A DNA stretch of 64,000 nucleotides from Planotetraspora phitsanulokensis (lineage in GTDB: Bacteria > Actinomycetota > Actinomycetes > Streptosporangiales > Streptosporangiaceae). Of this stretch, positions 1 to 9,920 are shown piece after piece. Made by a program: the position numbers and the translations under genes. The DNA is taken from contig NZ_BOOP01000032.1 in NCBI RefSeq assembly GCF_016863295.1, forward strand, positions 1-64,000, read 5' to 3'. Each line of letters opens with the position of its first letter. Positions within the stretch are counted from its first letter, which is position 1. The notes under the pieces were generated by a model. It saw only the letters and a program-made list of their open reading frames with translations, was not told the origin of the DNA and did not search any database.

Positions 1-1
1 T

Positions 2-2566
<2,565 letters not shown>

Positions 2567-2587
2567 GCGCTTAATGGTGTCGGCCGC

Positions 2588-2614
2588 GCCGGGCGCATCG
2601 GCTCGGCGCCCGGC
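2588..2614 (+). terminator. Hairpin after rpoB
   Basis: A perfect 9-bp G/C stem (2588-2596 with 2606-2614) and 9-nt loop lie 22 bases after the rpoB stop, before the convergent VOC gene. There is no U-tract, as is common in actinomycetes. It supports rpoB ending its transcript here rather than running into rpoC. Confidence 0.55.
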
Positions 2615-2680
2615 ACCGCCCCCGAGCCTGGCGGCTGTCTCGTGATCGGCGGCCAGGCAGGGCGGGGCAGCGGTGACGGG

Positions 2681-3313
2681 TCAGAGTGTGGGCGCCGGCG
2701 ACGTGGCCTCCCATGCGAACCCGTCCGGGTCGGTGAAGGACCCGGCGTCGCCACCGATCATGAGCCGGTGTGATCCGGTGCCGTCGGGAGAGACGCCGGC
2801 GTCCTTGGCAAGCGCACGGCGCCTGTACAGCGCCAGCTTGACGGGACTCGACCCGGTGGCGAACTCGACGTACATGCGGCCGAAGCTCTTCGCCACGGCA
2901 AGGCCCTGGTCGACGTAGAACTTCTTGCTCGCGGCCACGTCCGCGGCTCCCAGCAGGAGCACGATCTCGTCGATCCGCCGGGTGGCGGGGCCGGTGTTCT
3001 TCTTGGCCGAGGTCGCGACCTTCCAGATCGTCCCGTCCGGGGCCTGTACGACACCGCCGTAGCCCCAGAGGGATTTCGCGACGGGCTTCAGCGGCGTGGC
3101 GCCGGCGTCGAAGGCGGCGCCGATGAGGCTGTCGACGTCGGCCGGCTGGGACACCGTGAGCGACAGCGTGAACCCGCGGAAGCCGGTCGTGGGCGCCTCC
3201 GAGGCCCGCAGGCGTATCTGCGTGTCCAAGCCGAAGGCCGTGGTGTAGAAGGTGTGGGCGGCCGTGGGGTCGGCCACGTCGAGGGTGACGAATTCGATGG
3301 ATGCCATGGCCAT
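2681..3313 (-). CDS. VOC family (glyoxalase/bleomycin-resistance fold) protein
   Basis: 210 residues. Two vicinal-oxygen-chelate modules are visible: MASIEFVTLDVADP..AHTFYTTAFGL at the N-terminus and IVLLLGAADVAASKKFYVDQGL from about residue 117. Each ends in an aspartate-containing strand of the PDG/DPDG type (QAPDGTIWKV, FTDPDGFAWE). Such proteins bind small molecules or catalyse metal-dependent chemistry; the substrate is not predictable. The start is one of two adjacent ATGs (3313 or 3307); the frame is open further upstream, but that part does not look like protein. The gene is convergent with rpoB and divergent from the membrane protein at 3486. Confidence 0.8.
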   Translation of the reverse strand: MAMASIEFVTLDVADPTAAHTFYTTAFGLDTQIRLRASEAPTTGFRGFTLSLTVSQPADVDSLIGAAFDAGATPLKPVAKSLWGYGGVVQAPDGTIWKVATSAKKNTGPATRRIDEIVLLLGAADVAASKKFYVDQGLAVAKSFGRMYVEFATGSSPVKLALYRRRALAKDAGVSPDGTGSHRLMIGGDAGSFTDPDGFAWEATSPAPTL

Positions 3314-3485
3314 CACGCTAGGAGCGGACCGGCGACCGGCGCTTCTCGATTCCTGACCGGTCGTGTCACCCCTCTCGCCGGCCCGCGAAACGCCGGAGAC
3401 CCAGGCCTCCACCCGCGGGTGGAGATCCGGATCTCCACCGTCGCGCCGATCCGGCGGCGGGCCGGGCTCCCTAGCGTTCAGTGTC

Positions 3486-3962
3486 ATGACCTGGATGAAT
3501 TCCCTCCCCGTCCTCGCCGTGCTTGCCCTCGTCCTCTACCGCCAGACGCGGGCCCGGCGGGTCTTCGCACCGAGCGCCCACATCCTCGCCCTGATCATGA
3601 TCGCCATTGGTCTGCTCTCCGGGGGCGTCGTCGATCCGCGCCATACCGGTCTCAGCGTCGTCCTGCTGGTGGTTGAGACGGTGTCGGCCGTGGTGCTCGG
3701 GGTCGTGCGGGCGCTGACGGTGCGGATCTGGTGGGACGAGACGGGGAGGGCGTGGTTCAAGGGCACCCGGTGGACCATGCTGGGCTGGCTGGCCTCGATC
3801 CTCGTCCGGTTCGGACTGCTCGGCGTGGGGCACGTGCTCGGCGTGGCCGCCGCGCCCACCACGTTTCTGCTCTTCGTCGGCCTGACCTTCGGCGCCCAGT
3901 CCGTGGTCGTCGCCCAGAGGGCACGTGCGCTGCACGCCCCCGCCGTGCTCGTGGCCGCGTAA
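3486..3962 (+). CDS. Small polytopic membrane protein
   Basis: 158 residues, largely hydrophobic, with about five predicted membrane segments (for example LPVLAVLALVLY, ILALIMIAIGLL, VVLLVVETVSAVVLG). A WWDETGRAWFKGTRW loop lies between segments 3 and 4, followed by a glycine/alanine-rich pair of helices. This resembles the DUF1453-type membrane proteins often placed beside two-component systems in actinomycetes; I cannot name a function. It sits 41 bases upstream of the histidine kinase on the same strand and probably shares its transcript. The ATG at 3486 begins the hydrophobic part; the open frame upstream to 3363 is polar and unlikely to be translated. Confidence 0.75.
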   Translation: MTWMNSLPVLAVLALVLYRQTRARRVFAPSAHILALIMIAIGLLSGGVVDPRHTGLSVVLLVVETVSAVVLGVVRALTVRIWWDETGRAWFKGTRWTMLGWLASILVRFGLLGVGHVLGVAAAPTTFLLFVGLTFGAQSVVVAQRARALHAPAVLVAA

Positions 3963-3974
3963 CCGGGAGGTCGT

Positions 3975-4007
3975 ATGTCCACTTGTGTCGATATCATCCC
4001 GAAGTGA
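3975..4007 (+). CDS. Ten-codon leader ORF overlapping the kinase start
   Basis: ATG at 3975 is preceded by a good ribosome site (GGGAGG, 3965-3970, 4-base spacing). It encodes MSTCVDIIPK, and its TGA overlaps the GTG of the kinase (GTGA, 4004-4007). The kinase GTG itself has no Shine-Dalgarno sequence in front of it, so translation is probably coupled through this leader. It is seen only as a sequence arrangement; no homologue is known to me. Confidence 0.45.
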   Translation: MSTCVDIIPK

Positions 4008-5137
4008 CCTTGTTCCGGCGGAGCGGTGCCCTGGTCGCCCTGCGCCTCATGATGGTCGCGCTGTTCGTGGCGGCCCAGGCCGGGCAGACCGGCTTCGCCC
4101 CGGCGGGAGGCGGTCTGCTCGCGGCGTGCCTGGCCGCCGCCGTCGGCGCACTCCTGGTCGCCGTGCCGCTGCCCGGATCCCCGCCCAAGCCGCCGCTGAC
4201 GTTCCTGGGAGTCCCGGTGCGCCTCGGCGCCGTCGTGGTGGTCTCGATCGGACTGGTCGCCCTCGCCCCGGGCAGTCCCGCCCTCGGCGCCATCGTCATC
4301 GCCGGCTGGGCGGCCCCGATCAGGTATCCGCTCGGCCGCGCGCTCTCTGTGGCGGGGCTCGCCGTCGCCGGCCTCCTGCTGCTCGGCCTGGCCAACGGGC
4401 ACTGGGACCAGGAGATCCCCGTCGGGGTCGGCACCTGCGGCGCCTTCCTGGCCTCCTACGCCTTCCAGCAGCGCAAGGCGACGAGGAGAGCAGAGGCCAG
4501 GGAGGCCGTGCTCGCCGAACGCGCACGCATCGCCCGCGAGATCCACGACATCCTCGCCCACTCCCTGTCCGCGCAGACCGTGCACCTGGAGGGGGCGCGG
4601 CTGCTGCTGCGCGGCGACCGGGCCGCCGAGGCGCTGCAGCGGGTCGAACGGGCAAGGGACCTGGCCAAGTCCGGTCTGGAGGAGGCCCGCCGGGCGGTCT
4701 CGGCACTGCGCGAGGACAGCGTGCCGCTGCCCGCCGCGCTGTCGGCGCTCGCCGAGGAGTTCCGCGACACGAGCGGCCTGCCCTGCGACCTCACCGTCAC
4801 CGGCACCGAGTACCGGCTCGCCCCCGAGGCGGAACTCGCGGTGATCCGCACCGCCCAGGAGGCGCTCACCAACATCCGCCGCCACGCCTCGGGCGCGCCC
4901 GCCGACGTGCGGCTGAGTTTCGGACACGACGCGTGCGAGCTCACCGTGACCAACCCGCTCGACGACCCCGGCGCGAACCGCGAGTCCAGCGGAGGAGGAT
5001 ATGGGCTCGTGGGCATGCGGGAACGAGCCGCCCTGCTGAACGGGACGCTGGAGGCGGGCGGGCAGAAGGGACGGTTCCGAGTGCGGCTGAGACTGCCGGC
5101 GGACGGGTCCCCGATGGCGCGGGTGGAGGCCCGGTGA
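4004..5137 (+). CDS. NarL/DesK-type sensor histidine kinase
   Basis: 377 residues. The N-terminal half has several hydrophobic segments (up to about residue 160). It is followed by a HisKA_3 dimerisation domain with the phospho-acceptor in REIHDILAHSLS (His near residue 181) and a HATPase domain with TAQEALTNIRRHA and a C-terminal GGYGLVGMRERAALLNG block. It autophosphorylates on His and passes phosphate to the regulator whose GTG overlaps its stop (5134-5137). The GTG at 4004 is chosen because the frame upstream belongs to the membrane protein's shadow and because the leader-ORF stop overlaps it. The signal sensed is unknown. Confidence 0.92.
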   Translation: MTLFRRSGALVALRLMMVALFVAAQAGQTGFAPAGGGLLAACLAAAVGALLVAVPLPGSPPKPPLTFLGVPVRLGAVVVVSIGLVALAPGSPALGAIVIAGWAAPIRYPLGRALSVAGLAVAGLLLLGLANGHWDQEIPVGVGTCGAFLASYAFQQRKATRRAEAREAVLAERARIAREIHDILAHSLSAQTVHLEGARLLLRGDRAAEALQRVERARDLAKSGLEEARRAVSALREDSVPLPAALSALAEEFRDTSGLPCDLTVTGTEYRLAPEAELAVIRTAQEALTNIRRHASGAPADVRLSFGHDACELTVTNPLDDPGANRESSGGGYGLVGMRERAALLNGTLEAGGQKGRFRVRLRLPADGSPMARVEAR

Positions 5138-5802
5138 CCGCCCGGGTGGTCGTGGTCGACGACCAGACGGTGGTCAGGGAAGGGCTCACCCTGTTGCTCG
5201 GGCTGCTGCCCGACGTCGAGGTGATCGGCTCGGCCGCCGACGGCGAGGCGGCCGTCGACCTGGTCGAGGCCGAACGGCCGGACGTGGTGCTGATGGACCT
5301 GCGCATGCCCAAGATGGACGGCGTCGAGGCCACCCGGCGCATCCGCGCGGCCTATCCGGACACCCAGGTGGTCGTCCTCACCACCTACTCCGACGACGAG
5401 TCGGTGTTCGCCGCCCTCCAGGCCGGGGCCAGGGGGTTCCTCACCAAGAGCGCCGACGCCGAGGAGATCGCCCGGGCGGTGGCCACCGTGATGCGGGGCG
5501 ACGCCCAGCTCGACCCCGCGGTGCAGCGCCGCCTGGTGGAGTCCGTGCTCCCGCCGGCCGCGCCCTCAAGCCGGGAGCGGCCGCGGCGGGACGACGGCCT
5601 GCCGGACGGGCTGACCAGGCGGGAGGCCGAGGTGCTGCGACTCATCGCCCGGGGCCGTTCCAACGCCGAGATCTCCGCCGACCTGTTCATCGGCGAGGCC
5701 ACGGTCAAGACCCACATCAACAACCTGTTCGCCAAGATCGGCGTCAGGGACCGCGCCCAGGCCGTCACGTACGCCTACCGCCACGGCCTGGCCGACTCCT
5801 GA
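5134..5802 (+). CDS. NarL/LuxR-family response regulator
   Basis: 222 residues. The receiver domain has the acidic pair in VVVVDDQ, phospho-acceptor Asp near residue 55 (VLMDLRMPKMDG), conserved Thr (VVLTTYSDD) and Lys (FLTKSADAEE). A C-terminal LuxR helix-turn-helix (LTRREAEVLRLIARGRSNAE .. ATVKTHINNLFAKIGV) binds DNA. It is the cognate partner of the kinase just upstream (GTGA overlap). Targets are unknown; the membrane protein at 3486 may be one. Confidence 0.95.
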   Translation: MTARVVVVDDQTVVREGLTLLLGLLPDVEVIGSAADGEAAVDLVEAERPDVVLMDLRMPKMDGVEATRRIRAAYPDTQVVVLTTYSDDESVFAALQAGARGFLTKSADAEEIARAVATVMRGDAQLDPAVQRRLVESVLPPAAPSSRERPRRDDGLPDGLTRREAEVLRLIARGRSNAEISADLFIGEATVKTHINNLFAKIGVRDRAQAVTYAYRHGLADS

Positions 5803-5846
5803 CCGCCGACTCCTGACCGCCGACTCCTGACCGCCGACTCCTGACT
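5791..5846. repeat. Four tandem 14-bp repeats across the regulator stop codon
   Basis: The unit gccgactcctgacc is repeated four times head to tail; the last copy has one change. The first copy contains the real stop codon of the response regulator. Because 14 is not a multiple of three, the TGA copies fall in all three frames. Confidence 0.9.
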
Positions 5847-5875
5847 GCCGACGACGCCCGCGACGGAGGCAGGGG

Positions 5876-6679
5876 TCAGAACGGGACGCGGGCGGTGGCC
5901 ACGGGGGCGGCCATGTCGTGGTCGCCGGTGACGACCGAGGCGGCAGGGGTGCCGGCGCGTCCGGAGAGGGCGCGCATGTATTCGACGGTGTCCAGCCGGA
6001 CGGTCGTGTCCGAGGTGCCGTCGCCGATCTCGAAGGTGCCGCCCGCCGGACCGGTCAGCTCAAGCGTGACCGGGTGCCGGGTCCAGCGGGCGTGCAGGTC
6101 GCGCAGGACCTGCTCGACGACGAGCCGGTCGTGGGCGCCGGTCTCCGGCGGCCGGCCTACGGCCCGGCTGATGTCGTCGTGGTGCATCCACAGGTCCCGC
6201 GGGAGGAACACGTCGTAGACCTCGGCGAGGGAGAGCCGGAAGGCGCCGAACTGGCCGTCCTCCGAGGGGAAGGTCATACGGCGGAGCAGGGCGGGGCGGC
6301 GGCGCATGGCCAGGTTGGCCTGCGGCCACAGTGTCCGGAAGCGTTCGATCACCTCCTGGCGGGACCTGCCCGCGTGGAGCGCGGCCCCGAACCGCATGTG
6401 CGCGTCCAACTGCGGCAGATCCGGATAGGCCCGGGTCGCCTTGCGGTCGCGCAAGAGGAACAGCCAGGGCCGGATCTGCTCCTCGGCCTGGGCGACCAGG
6501 TGGCGGACGATGTCGCCGACGGTCCACGCGTCGCAGACGGTGGGCTTGTCCCAGTCGGCCGGGGTCAGGTCGGCCAAGAGGCCGTCCCAGGTCGCGAGCT
6601 CCGCAGCTCGCAGTTCGTAGGCGTCTGTCGGACTGGTCATCGGGACGGACCCGACGTGCACCGCGGCCTCCGCTGTCAT
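5876..6679 (-). CDS. Maleylpyruvate isomerase-like / DinB-fold metalloprotein
   Basis: 267 residues. The N-terminal half has the DinB/mycothiol-dependent-isomerase pattern: WDKPTVCDAWTVGDIVRHLV near residues 45-64 and a later histidine cluster (DLWMHHDDISRAVGR) that would complete the metal site. The C-terminal part resembles the sterol-carrier-like domain (LTGPAGGTFEIGDG..TTVRLDTVEYMRALSGR). Family members use mycothiol or act on small electrophiles; the substrate is unknown. Its ATG overlaps the stop of the tetR gene (ATGA, 6676-6679), so both are translated together and the TetR protein probably regulates this enzyme. Confidence 0.85.
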   Translation of the reverse strand: MTAEAAVHVGSVPMTSPTDAYELRAAELATWDGLLADLTPADWDKPTVCDAWTVGDIVRHLVAQAEEQIRPWLFLLRDRKATRAYPDLPQLDAHMRFGAALHAGRSRQEVIERFRTLWPQANLAMRRRPALLRRMTFPSEDGQFGAFRLSLAEVYDVFLPRDLWMHHDDISRAVGRPPETGAHDRLVVEQVLRDLHARWTRHPVTLELTGPAGGTFEIGDGTSDTTVRLDTVEYMRALSGRAGTPAASVVTGDHDMAAPVATARVPF

Positions 6680-7299
6680 GGCTGGTCGCCTCCTCCGTGA
6701 GGTGCGTAGTGGGTGATGAAGAGGTCGAGGACGGTGGGCGCAAGCCGCTCGAAGCGGCCCTCGCCGACCGGGGCTTCGGGTTCGTTGGACATCTGCTGGC
6801 TGACGACTCCGGCCACCAGCGTGTTCAGCAGCGCGACGCCCTCGTCGGTGGCGGCGCCGGGGTGCAGAAGGCCGTCGGCGACGGCGTCCTCGAGGACGGT
6901 GCGCACCTCGGTGACGTTGTCCACGGCGGGAGCGAAGGCCTCGGCGGACGGCACGAATCCGGGAACCGGCCGCCAGAACAGCAACTGCGCGCGCACCGGG
7001 TTGAGCCGCGTCCACTCGACGAACTTCAAGGTGCCGATCCGTAGTCGATCGAGCGCGTCCAGACCGGCCGTGGCCTTGTGCAGGGTCTCGTTGAGATCGC
7101 GCGCGCTCTGGCCGAACAGCGCGTCGTAGATCGCCGTCTTCGACGGGAAGTACTGATACAGCGAGGGCGTCCGCATCCCCATCCGCCGTGCCACTTCGGC
7201 CAGGCTCAGCGCGGCGACGCCCTCTTCCGCCATGACCTCCACCGACAGGTCGAGGATCTCCCTGATGGTCTCTTCGCGTCTGCGTGCCCGCCGGTCCAC
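6676..7299 (-). CDS. TetR family transcriptional repressor
   Basis: 207 residues with a typical N-terminal helix-turn-helix (SLAEVARRMGMRTPSLYQYF, about residues 36-55) and a ligand-binding C-terminal half of the TetR_C type. It is first gene of an operon with the DinB-like enzyme. Two palindromes in the upstream gap (7335-7349 and 7364-7377) are likely operators, so the gene is probably autoregulated and may also control the divergent DsrE gene. Confidence 0.92.
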   Translation of the reverse strand: MDRRARRREETIREILDLSVEVMAEEGVAALSLAEVARRMGMRTPSLYQYFPSKTAIYDALFGQSARDLNETLHKATAGLDALDRLRIGTLKFVEWTRLNPVRAQLLFWRPVPGFVPSAEAFAPAVDNVTEVRTVLEDAVADGLLHPGAATDEGVALLNTLVAGVVSQQMSNEPEAPVGEGRFERLAPTVLDLFITHYAPHGGGDQP

Positions 7300-7334
7300 G
7301 ACTCTCCTCCATCGATCTACGAGTCCAAGGATTG

Positions 7335-7377
7335 CCTAATGCTATTAGGGAAGTCAATGGAAGATAGGGAATCCTAT
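7335..7377. promoter_or_regulatory. Two palindromic operator candidates between tetR and dsrE-like gene
   Basis: CCTAATgctATTAGG (7335-7349) and ATAGGgaatCCTAT (7364-7377) are perfect inverted repeats sharing the TAGG/CCTA core, in an AT-rich divergent promoter region. Centres are about 28 bp apart. The arrangement is what is expected for TetR autoregulation. Confidence 0.6.
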
Positions 7378-7509
7378 ATCTCGAAGTCACCGCCGCCGGC
7401 CTGAGCTTCGTGCGGCGATTGACCATATAATGAGACAAACGTCCCGAATTTTGAGATTTCCTGTTAATGTGACCCGGCTACCAGGCGAGACCTGCGAAAG
7501 GTGTTGAAG

Positions 7510-7866
7510 GTGTCGAAGACGGTCATTCACGTGTTTCATGACGACGACCACTCGATCGCCACGGGGACACGTGTAGCGCAGCGGATCCAGGAGGTCGCCG
7601 CCGACCAGGGCTGCAGCGTGGAGGTCTTCTGTTTCGGGCCCGCCCAGCGTCGTCTCTCCGAGGGGAACGCCACCGAAGCGAGCGCCACCTACAACCGCCA
7701 GATCGACGAATTGATCGCGGACGGTGTCCGGGTCGGCGCCTGCGTCAATTCGGCCCGCGCCGACGGGACCGAAGCGGAACTCGCACGTCGCGGGCTGAAC
7801 CTGCAGGTGGCACGGGACGAGTTTCTGCGCTTCACGCTCGAGCAGGCCACCGTCATCAGCTTCTGA
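7510..7866 (+). CDS. DsrE/DsrF-like small protein
   Basis: 118 residues from the GTG at 7510, which has GAAAGG at 7496-7501 with 8-base spacing; an in-frame GTG at 7501 overlaps that site and is less likely. The fold signature is VIHVFHDDDHSIATGTRVAQRI, then VEVFCFGPAQRRL and DGVRVGACVNSARADG, as in the DsrE-like family of sulfur-relay or peroxiredoxin-like proteins. A Cys lies in the ACVNSA segment where family members often carry a functional cysteine. Role unknown. It diverges from the tetR operon and shares its operator region. Confidence 0.75.
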   Translation: MSKTVIHVFHDDDHSIATGTRVAQRIQEVAADQGCSVEVFCFGPAQRRLSEGNATEASATYNRQIDELIADGVRVGACVNSARADGTEAELARRGLNLQVARDEFLRFTLEQATVISF

Positions 7867-7928
7867 GCGCAGGCCCGTCCAGGGTGGTCGCTAGGGTGGT
7901 AAGCCGTCCCCGCCCTGGAGAAATCGTC

Positions 7929-8372
7929 ATGACCACGCCTGAGCACAGCACGACCTGGCGCGACGCTCGTTACGACATGCCCGTCAGCCGGCAACTGGAG
8001 CGCTACGACAAGCTGGCCGCCCAGGACGCGTCGGCTCGCGCCCGGGTCGAGCTGGTGGCCCGTGGGATCTATGACCCCGCCCGGTATGGAGCCGAGGACC
8101 GGCCGCCGCTCACCGCGGCCGAGCACATCGAGTTGCTGGCGCTCGCGGAGAGCATCGCGCGGACCGTCCGCCATCCCGCCAACATCCACCACGCGCTGCT
8201 GGCCGGGGTCACCTGGGCCGAGGTCGCCCACGTCATGGACTCCGACGAGGCCACCGTCCGGCGTGACTACCAGCAGTGGGCCGACGACCAGCATGACCTT
8301 CACCGGCAATACCCTCATCTCGGCATGACCGCCGACGAGTACGCCGCCGCGACCGCGAGGGCTCGCCGGTAG
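7929..8372 (+). CDS. Hypothetical protein with helix-turn-helix-like segment
   Basis: 147 residues from ATG 7929 (GGAG about 9 bases upstream). Polar and mostly helical. The segment AEVAHVMDSDEATVRRDYQQWADDQHDLH (given here in two parts: AEVAHVMDSDEA and TVRRDYQQWADDQHDLH) looks like a helix-turn-helix that chooses by 'step, wait, bind', as in small actinomycete DNA-binding or sigma-like proteins. I do not recognise the family. It stands alone between the DsrE gene and the HxlR regulator. Confidence 0.65.
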   Translation: MTTPEHSTTWRDARYDMPVSRQLERYDKLAAQDASARARVELVARGIYDPARYGAEDRPPLTAAEHIELLALAESIARTVRHPANIHHALLAGVTWAEVAHVMDSDEATVRRDYQQWADDQHDLHRQYPHLGMTADEYAAATARARR

Positions 8373-8516
8373 GGCCGAGCGCCCGAATCCGGCCACGGCG
8401 GAACGCCTTCCTGAGCGCTGCCCCGGAGCCCGGTTTTCGCACGGCGATGGGAATAGGACCCGAGGTCCTTCGCTTGTAGAACCCACAGCCGTTGCCGGGC
8501 ACCGAAGCTGGTGAAC

Positions 8517-8897
8517 ATGGACAAGCCCATACGCGAAGTGATGACCGATGTCTGCGATCCGGAGGAGAGCAGGGTCGCGTTCGTGCGTGACCTCTTCGGG
8601 CGGCTGGGCGACAAGTGGTCGGTACGGACCCTTAACCAGCTCGCCGACGGTCCACTTCGTTTCACGGCGGTCATGAACGCGATGCCGGGAATTTCGCATC
8701 GCATTCTCACCGTCACGCTTCGGACGTTGGAGAGCGACGGCATGGTGAGCCGGACGGCGTATGCGGAGACGCCGCCGCGTGTCGAGTACGCACTCACGCC
8801 GCTGGGCGAGAGTTTTCTCTGCCGTTCCCTCTCGCTGGTCGCCTGGGCCCAGGACCACCAGCAGGAGATAGAAGCCAACAGGGCCGCGCGACGCTGA
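8517..8897 (+). CDS. HxlR family winged-helix regulator
   Basis: 126 residues. The HxlR hallmark runs from FGRLGDKWSVRTLNQLADGPLRF through ISHRILTVTLRTLESDGMVSR to VEYALTPLGESF. HxlR proteins are dimeric winged-helix repressors or activators that often sense electrophiles or redox state through a Cys; one Cys is present near the N-terminus (DVCDPEE). ATG 8517 is preferred; a GTG at 8511 is possible. It is convergent with the quinone-reductase operon, a usual target class for this family. Confidence 0.9.
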   Translation: MDKPIREVMTDVCDPEESRVAFVRDLFGRLGDKWSVRTLNQLADGPLRFTAVMNAMPGISHRILTVTLRTLESDGMVSRTAYAETPPRVEYALTPLGESFLCRSLSLVAWAQDHQQEIEANRAARR

Positions 8898-8925
8898 GCC
8901 CGGCCCTGTCAGGATCGACGTCTGC

Positions 8926-9897
8926 TCAGACCGTCAGGACGAGTGAACCCGTCGTGCGCCGCGACTCCAGGTCACGGTGGGCGCGCGCGACGTCCCTGAG
9001 CGGATACGTGGTGACGGCTGGTTCTCCGAGGTCGCCGGCGACGACCAGCCGGAACATCTCGTCGATCAACGACTGGCGTTGCTCCTGACCGGGAAGCATC
9101 GAGTCGAGGCTCGGCCGGATCACCGTGATGCGCTTGCCGGATACCAGCTCCGCATCCAGGTCGGGCTGGCCCGAGGCGCCGCCGAACAGCGCCGCAGTGC
9201 CGTCCTCCGCCACCGCGCGGAGGGAGAGGCCGACCGTGTCGCGCCCGACGCCGTCGAAGACGGCATGGACACCCTTGCCGTTCGTGATCCGCTCGATCCC
9301 GGCGACGACGTCCTCGCCCGAGTCCAGGGCGTAGACGTGGTCGGCTCCGTTCGCCTCAGCCGCGGCGATCTTGGAAGCGGACCCGACCGTGCCGATGACG
9401 ACGGCTCCCGCGACCTTGGCCCACCGGACCAGCAGCGAGCCGACGCCGCCTGCCGCGGCATGGACCAGGATGACGTCTCCCTTGCCGACCGGGAAGGCCT
9501 TCGTGATCAGTGCTCCAGCGGTGAGACCTTTGGCCGTCAGGGCCGCGCCCTGCTCGTAGGTGATGCCGTCGGGCAGGCGGAGCAGTGACGACGCTCGGAT
9601 CAGCCGCTTCTCCGCGTTGGCACCGGGAACCGACGTGTACGTCACGCGATCGCCCACCGTGAAGGCGGTGACGCCTGGGCCCACGGCCTCCACGTCACCG
9701 GCCGCCTCGAGTCCGATGGTGACCGGGAAGCCGTTACCGGCGATGGCGCCGGAGCGGAAGGCCAGGTCGATGTAGTTCACGCCGATGGCCCGCTGGCGCA
9801 GGCGAACCTCGCCCGGTCCCGGTTCGCCGACGTTCTCCTGCTCCACGGTGAAGGTGCCGGCGTCGCCGAAGGCGTACTGGTGGATGACGAGGCTCAT
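8926..9897 (-). CDS. Zinc-independent NADPH:quinone oxidoreductase (MDR superfamily)
   Basis: 323 residues. GroES-like N-terminal domain (GVNYIDLAFRSGAI, GLEAAGDVEAVG) and Rossmann domain with the AAAGGVGSLLVRWAK nucleotide motif; no zinc ligands are seen, which fits quinone reductase rather than alcohol dehydrogenase. AAGGAG lies 8 bases before the ATG. The gene is 23 bases behind the MFS transporter and co-transcribed with it, suggesting a joint response to a quinone-like or electrophilic toxin. Confidence 0.92.
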   Translation of the reverse strand: MSLVIHQYAFGDAGTFTVEQENVGEPGPGEVRLRQRAIGVNYIDLAFRSGAIAGNGFPVTIGLEAAGDVEAVGPGVTAFTVGDRVTYTSVPGANAEKRLIRASSLLRLPDGITYEQGAALTAKGLTAGALITKAFPVGKGDVILVHAAAGGVGSLLVRWAKVAGAVVIGTVGSASKIAAAEANGADHVYALDSGEDVVAGIERITNGKGVHAVFDGVGRDTVGLSLRAVAEDGTAALFGGASGQPDLDAELVSGKRITVIRPSLDSMLPGQEQRQSLIDEMFRLVVAGDLGEPAVTTYPLRDVARAHRDLESRRTTGSLVLTV

Positions 9898-9920
9898 GCG
9901 AGCGCTCCTTTCATTGAGAA

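Noticed and set aside
3925-5133. Upstream extension of the response-regulator frame over the kinase
   Set aside because: Arg/Pro/Gly-rich, out of frame with the kinase; the GTG at 5134 is the real start.
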